Source of the DNA: Chitinophagia bacterium
GTDB taxonomy: Bacteria > Bacteroidota > Bacteroidia > Chitinophagales > Chitinophagaceae
Length of the DNA: 12,961 nucleotides
Reading direction: 5' to 3'
NCBI GenBank assembly: GCA_010027295.1
Contig: RGVM01000025.1
Coordinates: 1-12,961, forward strand
The position numbers were made by a program, and so were the translations under genes. Shown one piece after another: positions 7,717 through 12,961 of this stretch. Below the pieces are notes generated by a model. That model worked only from the letters and a program-made list of their open reading frames with translations. It was not told where the DNA came from and did no database searches. Position 1 is the stretch's first letter. The number at the start of each line of letters is the position of its first letter.

Positions 7717-8781
7717 ATGGTCTACAATTTCAACGCCGGTCCGGGTATCCTGCCCCCGGAAGTACTGGAAGATGCCCGAAGGGCGCTCACCGACTTCAAC
7801 GGCACCGGTCTCTCCATTCTCGAGATCGGACACCGCACCCCGGCCTTCGAGGCCGTGGTAAGCGAGGGACAGGCGCTCACGCGCGAGCTCATGGACCTCT
7901 CCCCCACCCAGGAAGTGCTCTTCCTGCAGGGAGGCGCCACGACGCAGTTCTACCAGGTACCCATGAACTTTCTGGCGGCGGACGGCCATGCGGCCTACCT
8001 CGACGCCGGCATCTGGGGCTCCAAGGCGATCAAGGAGGCCGGGCTTTGGGGCGGCGTGGAGGTCGTCGGCAGTTCCCGCGAACAGGGTTACCGAAGCATC
8101 CCCCGGGGCTACGAGGTTCCGGCGCATGCGGCCTATCTCCACATCACCACCAACAACACCGTGGAAGGCACGCAGATGCACGAGATGCCCGACATTTCCG
8201 TGCCACTGGTGGCTGACATGAGCAGCGACATACTGTCGCGGCGCATCGACTTCCGCCGCTACGCCCTCATCTATGCCGGTGCGCAGAAGAACCTGGGCGC
8301 CGCCGGTGTGACGATGGTCGTCGTCGACCGGGCCCAACTGGACCGTCAGGTCAGGCGGGTACCCGCGATGCTCGACTACCGCCAGCACGTCGAGAACGGC
8401 TCCATGCTCAATACGCCCCCCGTCTTCGCCGTTTACGTATGCCTGCTGACCCTGCGCTGGCTGAAGTCCAAGGGCGGCGTCGACGCGATCGAGGCGGAGA
8501 ACCGGGAGAAGTCGGCCATGCTCTACGAGGCGCTGGACAGTCTGCCCGTCTTCCGTCCGATCGTCGCAAAGGAGGACAGGAGCGGCATGAACGCCGTCTT
8601 CGTGATCGACGACCCCGCGCTGGAGAAGTCCTTCATGGACCGCTGCAAGGCGGAGGGGATGGTGGGTGTCCGCGGACACCGCAGCGTGGGCGGATTCCGG
8701 GTCTCCCTCTACAACGCCCTGCCGATCGGGCATGTGAGCGCCTTCACGGAGCTAATGCGCGACTTCAACCAGAAGCATTGA
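7717..8781 (+). CDS. serC: Phosphoserine aminotransferase
   Basis: Cytoplasmic PLP enzyme that converts 3-phosphohydroxypyruvate and glutamate to phosphoserine and 2-oxoglutarate, the second step of serine synthesis. The 354-residue length is normal. ATG 7717 gives the family-typical N-terminus MVYNFNAGPGILP; upstream in-frame ATGs exist but add an unrelated stretch. Motifs in order: SILEIGHRTPAF (32-43, substrate-binding Arg40), FLQGGATTQF (69-78), DAGIWGSKAIKEA (96-108), HITTNNTVEGTQ (142-153), ADMSSDILSR (166-175, PLP-contacting Asp167), and AGAQKNLGAAG (187-197) with the Schiff-base Lys191. The C-terminus has GHRSVGGFRVSLYNALP. The next gene starts 49 bases downstream and encodes DUF1015; the serA gene often found between them in Bacteroidota is absent. 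Confidence 0.96.
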   Translation: MVYNFNAGPGILPPEVLEDARRALTDFNGTGLSILEIGHRTPAFEAVVSEGQALTRELMDLSPTQEVLFLQGGATTQFYQVPMNFLAADGHAAYLDAGIWGSKAIKEAGLWGGVEVVGSSREQGYRSIPRGYEVPAHAAYLHITTNNTVEGTQMHEMPDISVPLVADMSSDILSRRIDFRRYALIYAGAQKNLGAAGVTMVVVDRAQLDRQVRRVPAMLDYRQHVENGSMLNTPPVFAVYVCLLTLRWLKSKGGVDAIEAENREKSAMLYEALDSLPVFRPIVAKEDRSGMNAVFVIDDPALEKSFMDRCKAEGMVGVRGHRSVGGFRVSLYNALPIGHVSAFTELMRDFNQKH

Positions 8782-8830
8782 TCAAGCCCTCCACGGAAAC
8801 ACACAGATAAGCCCTTAGAACAACGGACAT

Positions 8831-10026
8831 ATGTGCGACATCTCCCCCTTCAGAGCCCTCAGGCCAGCCCCTTCGCTCGCAGAGAAAGTGGCATCGCCAC
8901 CCTATGACGTGCTCAATGTTCAGGAGGCCAGGGCGCTTGTGGACGGAAACCCCTTCTCCTTCCTCCATGTCACCCCTCGGCGCTCGTATATGAGAAGGCC
9001 TCCGAGAACATTCTCGCCATGATTCGCCAGGGCACCCTGCTCCGGGAGGAGTCGCCCTGCTACTATATCTACCGGCTCACGATGGATGGCCGCCGGCAGA
9101 CGGGACTCGTCTGCCTCTCCTCCGTGCATGACTACGAGCAGGGACGCATCCGTCGCCACGAGTTCACAAGGCCCGAAAAGGAGCAGGACCGGATCAACCA
9201 CATCACCGTCACCGGTGTCCAGACGGGCAACGTCTTCCTCGCCTACCCCAAGGACGAAGGCATGGACGCCATCGTGGACGGCATCGTCGACAGTGCAGTT
9301 CCAGCCTACGACTTCACAGCCCCCGACGGCATACGCCACGAAGTATGGATGGTGGCGGACACCGACACAGTGGATGATATCACCCGCTCGTTCCGCGAAC
9401 GGGTCCCCTTCACCTACATCGCCGACGGCCACCACCGGGCAGCCAGCGCCGCCAAAGTGCGGGCCACCCTCGGCCAGGACGCCCCACCGGGCGCCGACGG
9501 CTTCCTTACGACCCTCTTCCCCTCCGACCAGCTGCACATCATGGACTACAACCGCGTCGTCCGCGACCTAAACGGACTGACGCCGGAGAGGCTCCTCGAA
9601 TGCCTGCAGGAGGACTTCACCGTCCAGACGAGCCCCGAACCCGTCAGACCCGCCCGCATGCACCAGTTCGGCATGTATCTTGATGGGACATGGCATATGC
9701 TCGAGGCCAAGCCAGGCACCTTCCCCGAGGACCCCGTCGGCGTGCTCGACGTGAGTGTCCTCTCGGCCAATGTCCTGGGAAAATGGCTGGGCATCGCCGA
9801 CCAGCGGACCGACAAGCGCATCGACTTCGTAGGTGGCATCCGGGGCCTCGACGAACTCCAGGCACGCGTCGACAGCGGCGAATGTGCGGTGGCCTTCAGC
9901 CTGCACCCCGTCAGCATCGAACAGCTGTTCGCCATCGCCGACACCGGCAACGTGATGCCGCCGAAGAGCACCTGGTTCGAACCCAAGCTCCGGGACGGCC
10001 TGCTGACGCACCTGATACGTGACTGA
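8831..10026 (+). pseudogene. DUF1015 (COG4198-type) protein, frame-shifted near its N-terminus
   Basis: Conserved protein of unknown function that often neighbours serC/serA in Bacteroidota. Frame 1 from ATG 8831 gives the DUF1015 start: MCDISPFRALRPAP, then VASPPYDVLNVQEARALVDG and NPFSFLHVT. It then runs out of similarity and stops at 9022. Similarity resumes in frame 2 at about 8983 as LVYEKASENILAMIRQGTLL and continues to 10026, with YYIYRLTMDGRRQTGLVCLS, the HExT...DR motif (HEFTRPEKEQDRI, 9157-9195) and IADGHHRAAS (9418-9447). The locus is 1196 bases, not a multiple of three. Family members, as I recall them, have about 13-18 more residues at the switch point. One extra C in the CCCC run at 8973-8976 would also restore the frame, with a short loop. 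The second part has its own ATG (9019) overlapping the first stop as ATGA. Confidence 0.88.
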
Positions 10027-10079
10027 AGACGGCCTGACCGCAAACCCTGCGACGACGGAGATATCAGAACCCCGACGAC

Positions 10080-11096
10080 ATGAGAACCCTCCTCCTCTCC
10101 CTGATGCTCGGCTGCCGGCTCTTCGCCTCTGCACAGCCTACGACGGCCCAGTTGCGGGAGACGGCCACCGACTTCCTTCGCCAGGGAGACAATGCGAATG
10201 CCATCCTCGTCCTCAGCCGCGCCATCCAGCAGGCGCCGGGCAACATGCAGCTGCTGACGGACCTCACCTACGCATACTTCCTGCAACGCGACTTCGCCAG
10301 GGCCATCGAGACCATGAAGCCGCTCCTCGACCGGGATGACGCGGAGGAAAGAACCTTTCAGATCGCCGGCAACGTCTACCGCTCAATACAGGAAGTCACC
10401 GCCTGTGAGAAGATGTACCGGCGAGCCCTCAAGAAGTACCCCGAGTCGGGCGCCCTGCATAGCGAGTACGGTGAGTTGCTCATGGAACAGCGCAAGCTCA
10501 CCGACGCCATCGCCATCTGGGAGAAGGGCGTACAGGCCGACCCAGGCTACCAGGGCAACTACTACCATGCCGCGCGGTACTGGCTCACCGGGCGTGACAT
10601 GCTCCGCGGAATCCTGTATGCCGAGGTGTACGTCAACATGGACAGCTACTCGGCCCGCACGCCCGAAATAAAGGCCCTCCTCCTCGACGGCTACAAGAAC
10701 TTCTTCGTCGAGACGGTGGATGCGTCGAGGCAGTCATCCTCCCGGAAGCGTAGCGCCTTCGAGGAGGCGATGCGCAGCAGCCTCGCGAAACAGTCCGGCC
10801 TCGCCACGCTAGGACTCAACGTCGACAGACTGGTGATGATACGGACGCGGTTCATCCTCGACTGGTTCGGTGCGGAAGGAAACACCTTCCCCTACCGACT
10901 GCTCGACCATCATCGCCAGCTCCTCCGGGAAGGATTGTTCGAGGCGTACAACCAATGGCTTTTCGGCGCCGCGGCCGATGTGCTGCAGTATCAGAACTGG
11001 GTGGCCCTCCATCCCAGGGAGATGAACGACCTGGCGGCCTTTCAGAAGAACCGCGTATTCCGTATGCCCCAGGGGCAGTATTACTTCGGCGACTGA
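10080..11096 (+). CDS. Secreted tetratricopeptide-repeat protein
   Basis: A 338-residue exported protein. A signal peptide is present (MRTLLLSLMLGCRLFASAQ, cleavage near residue 19). Helical TPR-like repeats fill about residues 20-180: NANAILVLSRAIQQAPGNMQ, AYFLQRDFARAIETMKPLLD, NVYRSIQEVTACEKMYRRAL and LMEQRKLTDAIAIWEKGVQA. A conserved non-TPR C-terminal half follows (MIRTRFILDWF, DHHRQLLREGLFEAYNQWLF, ending QGQYYFGD). I recognise this arrangement from a Chitinophagaceae family without assigned function; it is probably periplasmic and binds other proteins. It looks complete. It starts 53 bases after the DUF1015 gene on the same strand and is convergent with the acyl-CoA synthetase gene. Confidence 0.88.
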   Translation: MRTLLLSLMLGCRLFASAQPTTAQLRETATDFLRQGDNANAILVLSRAIQQAPGNMQLLTDLTYAYFLQRDFARAIETMKPLLDRDDAEERTFQIAGNVYRSIQEVTACEKMYRRALKKYPESGALHSEYGELLMEQRKLTDAIAIWEKGVQADPGYQGNYYHAARYWLTGRDMLRGILYAEVYVNMDSYSARTPEIKALLLDGYKNFFVETVDASRQSSSRKRSAFEEAMRSSLAKQSGLATLGLNVDRLVMIRTRFILDWFGAEGNTFPYRLLDHHRQLLREGLFEAYNQWLFGAAADVLQYQNWVALHPREMNDLAAFQKNRVFRMPQGQYYFGD

Positions 11097-11108
11097 CAAG
11101 GGAAAGCG

Positions 11109-11135
11109 GCTGCGGCGGCCGTCGGCCACCGCAGC
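11109..11135. terminator. Nested hairpin between convergent genes, likely bidirectional terminator
   Basis: GCTGCGG (11109-11115) pairs with CCGCAGC (11129-11135). Inside, GGCC (11117-11120) pairs with GGCC (11124-11127) around a GTC loop, separated from the outer stem by one C/A mismatch. The 7+4 bp stem sits 12 bases past the TPR stop and 15 bases past the synthetase stop. There is no T-tract on either side, so it is not a classical intrinsic terminator; it could also act as a 3'-end stabilising structure. Confidence 0.55.
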
Positions 11136-11150
11136 AGGATGGGGCGGGCC

Positions 11151-12944
11151 TCAGGCGTAGATCCTGTCGACCGCCTCGCGATACTTTTCCATGATGACCT
11201 TGCGCTTAAGCTTGAGCGTCGGCGTGAGCTCCCCCCCTTCGATGTTCCACTCCCTGTCGAGCAGCTCGAACTTCTTCACCTGCTCGACGTGGTTGAACTG
11301 CTGGTTGTAGTTCTCCACCACACCCTTGTAGAGTTCGAGCACCCGCGGGTTGCGAAGCATGTCTGCGTCGTCGGACACCTGGATGCCGTTGCGTACGCAC
11401 CACTCCCTGAGGTTGGGGAAGGCAGGCACGATCAGTGCGCCGGCGAATTTCCTGTCGGCACCGACGACCATCATCTGCTCGATGTAGGGCGACTCCTTCA
11501 TCTTGTTCTCGATGGGCTGGGGCGCCACGTACTTGCCGCCGCTGGTCTTGAAGATCTCCTTCTTGCGGTCGGTGATCTTCAGGAACTTGTTGTCGACCCA
11601 CACGCCGATGTCGCCGGTATGGAACCAACCGTCCGCGTCGATGCACTCGCCGGTGAGGTCCGGACGCTTGTAATATCCCATCATCACGTTCTCGCCGCGG
11701 CAGCAGATCTCTCCGTCCTCGGCGAGCTTCACTTCCGTGTTTTTGATGATGGGGCCGACGGTACCGAAGCAGCGGTTGGGTTCGTCATAGCAGTTCACGC
11801 TGATGACGGGGGACGTCTCCGTCAGTCCGTAGCCCTCCATGATGACGATACGGGCGGAGGTGAACACGCGGAGCAGACGTACCTGGCAGGCGGCGGCGCC
11901 GGTGCAGATGGCCTTCACGTTCCCACCCAGGGCCTCGCGCCATTTCTTGAAGATGATGCTGTTGGCCAGTCCCAGCTGGAAGCGGTACCAGAAACCCATG
12001 TCCTTGTTGATCTCGAAGCGGGTGCCCAGGTCCACGGCCCAGAAGAAGAGCTTGCGCTTCAACCCCGTGAGCTCCTGGCCCTTGCCCATGATCCGTTCAT
12101 ACACCTTCTCCAGCAGCCTGGGCACCGTCGAGAAGACGACGGGCTGCACCTCCCGAAGGTTGTCGCCTACCTTCTCGAGACTCTCGGCGTAGTAGATCGA
12201 CAGGCCCTTGAACATGTACACGTACGACATCATCCGCTCGAAGATGTGGTTGAGGGGCAGGAAGCTCAGCACACGCTCGCCCTTCTTCACGCCGATGCCC
12301 TCGATGACGTCGTCGACGTTGTTGACGTTACTCAGGATGTTGCGGTGGCTCAGCATCACGCCCTTCGGGAAGCCCGTGGTGCCAGAGGTGTAGAGGATGG
12401 TGCAGAGGTCCTCGTTGCGGATGCCGTCGCGTACCTCCCGCATGCGCGCCATGTGCGAATCGTCGCTCTTCGTGAGGATGTCCTTCCAGTGCAGCGCCTC
12501 CTGCAGGTAGTCGAAGGTGTAGACAGCGCCTACAGTGGGGATCTTGTCGCGGATGCTCTGCACCTTGTAGTACAGGTCGCGGTCACTGACGAAGACCAGC
12601 TTCACGGAGGCGTCGTTGAGGATGAACTCCAGCTCGTACACGCTGATGGTGGGGTAGATGGGCGTGAGCACGGCGCCGGTCTGCTGCACGGCAAGGTCGA
12701 GCATCATCCACTCGGGCCGGTTGTTGCTGAGGACGGCTACCTTGTCCCTGCCCTCGATGCTCATGTCGTTCGGTCCGATGCCGAGGGCCATGAGGCCTGC
12801 GCTCAGCCGGTCGACTGTCTCGCGCACCTCCTGCGTCGAATACTTCCTCCAGATGCCGCCCTCCTCCTTGGCGGCGAACATATCCTCCATCGGGTTCCTG
12901 GCCATCTGCCAGTCGATGCAGTCGAAGAGTCTTGTAGGTTGCAT
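11151..12944 (-). CDS. Long-chain fatty acid-CoA ligase (AMP-forming), FadD15-like
   Basis: Activates long-chain fatty acids to acyl-CoA through an acyl-adenylate, for beta-oxidation or lipid synthesis. The protein of 597 residues is complete, from MQPTRLFDCIDWQMARNP to the C-terminal REAVDRIYA. ANL-superfamily motifs in order: the P-loop LYTSGTTGFPKGVMLSHRN (184-202), LPLNHIFERMM (229-239), the adenine-binding MEGYGLTETSPV (369-380), GWFHTGDIG (439-447, ribose-binding Asp445), the hinge ITDRKKEIFKTSGGKYV (457-473), and the C-terminal LTPTLKLKRKVI, which contains the lysine used in adenylation. No membrane segment is seen. The ATG at 12944 leaves 17 bases of upstream sequence in the window, too little to judge its promoter. 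It is transcribed toward the TPR gene and is probably a separate unit. Confidence 0.94.
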   Translation of the reverse strand: MQPTRLFDCIDWQMARNPMEDMFAAKEEGGIWRKYSTQEVRETVDRLSAGLMALGIGPNDMSIEGRDKVAVLSNNRPEWMMLDLAVQQTGAVLTPIYPTISVYELEFILNDASVKLVFVSDRDLYYKVQSIRDKIPTVGAVYTFDYLQEALHWKDILTKSDDSHMARMREVRDGIRNEDLCTILYTSGTTGFPKGVMLSHRNILSNVNNVDDVIEGIGVKKGERVLSFLPLNHIFERMMSYVYMFKGLSIYYAESLEKVGDNLREVQPVVFSTVPRLLEKVYERIMGKGQELTGLKRKLFFWAVDLGTRFEINKDMGFWYRFQLGLANSIIFKKWREALGGNVKAICTGAAACQVRLLRVFTSARIVIMEGYGLTETSPVISVNCYDEPNRCFGTVGPIIKNTEVKLAEDGEICCRGENVMMGYYKRPDLTGECIDADGWFHTGDIGVWVDNKFLKITDRKKEIFKTSGGKYVAPQPIENKMKESPYIEQMMVVGADRKFAGALIVPAFPNLREWCVRNGIQVSDDADMLRNPRVLELYKGVVENYNQQFNHVEQVKKFELLDREWNIEGGELTPTLKLKRKVIMEKYREAVDRIYA

Positions 12945-12961
12945 GGCAATCGTTTGTGTGT

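Noticed and set aside
7693..8733. 346-codon minus-strand open frame
   Set aside because: Antisense shadow of serC without any family features.

Overview
The window reads as a chromosomal segment of a GC-rich member of the Bacteroidota, most likely near the Chitinophagaceae/Chitinophagales. Evidence for this is the gene families (a Bacteroidota-type TetR-TolC-MFP-RND operon, a PEGA-type lipoprotein, a DUF502 membrane protein, a Chitinophagaceae-style TPR protein, serC next to a DUF1015 gene) and promoter boxes resembling the Bacteroidota -7 element TAnnTTTG. Family assignments come from reading the proteins and from memory of these families; no database search was run.

Layout. Positions 1-5407 (minus strand) hold an efflux operon in the order tetR, tolC-type outer-membrane channel, lipoprotein membrane-fusion protein, RND permease. 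The permease is cut by the left edge after 713 residues. A Bacteroidota-type promoter and a 24-bp near-perfect palindrome, a good candidate operator, precede tetR. Positions 5573-11096 (plus strand) hold a small PEGA-like lipoprotein, a DUF502 two-helix membrane protein, a secreted zinc-dependent phospholipase C/S1-P1-like protein, serC, a DUF1015 gene and a secreted TPR protein. Positions 11151-12944 (minus strand) hold a FadD-type long-chain acyl-CoA synthetase, convergent with the TPR gene. A strong nested hairpin lies between them.

How the genes work together. The efflux genes would form one tripartite pump spanning both membranes, under local TetR control. SerC supplies phosphoserine; the DUF1015 neighbour is of unknown function but in this phylum is often found beside serC and serA. 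serA is not between them here. The remaining genes look like ordinary housekeeping and envelope functions.

Most notable: three of the nine genes look damaged. tetR and the DUF1015 gene each change reading frame exactly where family-conserved residues are missing. The PEGA lipoprotein lacks the middle of its PEGA repeat and may have a 1-base shift in its signal peptide. All three are short by a length equal to 1 modulo 3. This may be real decay or a sequence/assembly artefact and should be settled with reads. I saw no mobile element, CRISPR array, tRNA, rRNA or phage gene. No gene-free stretch exceeds 300 bases; the longest is about 165 bases, between tetR and the lipoprotein gene.
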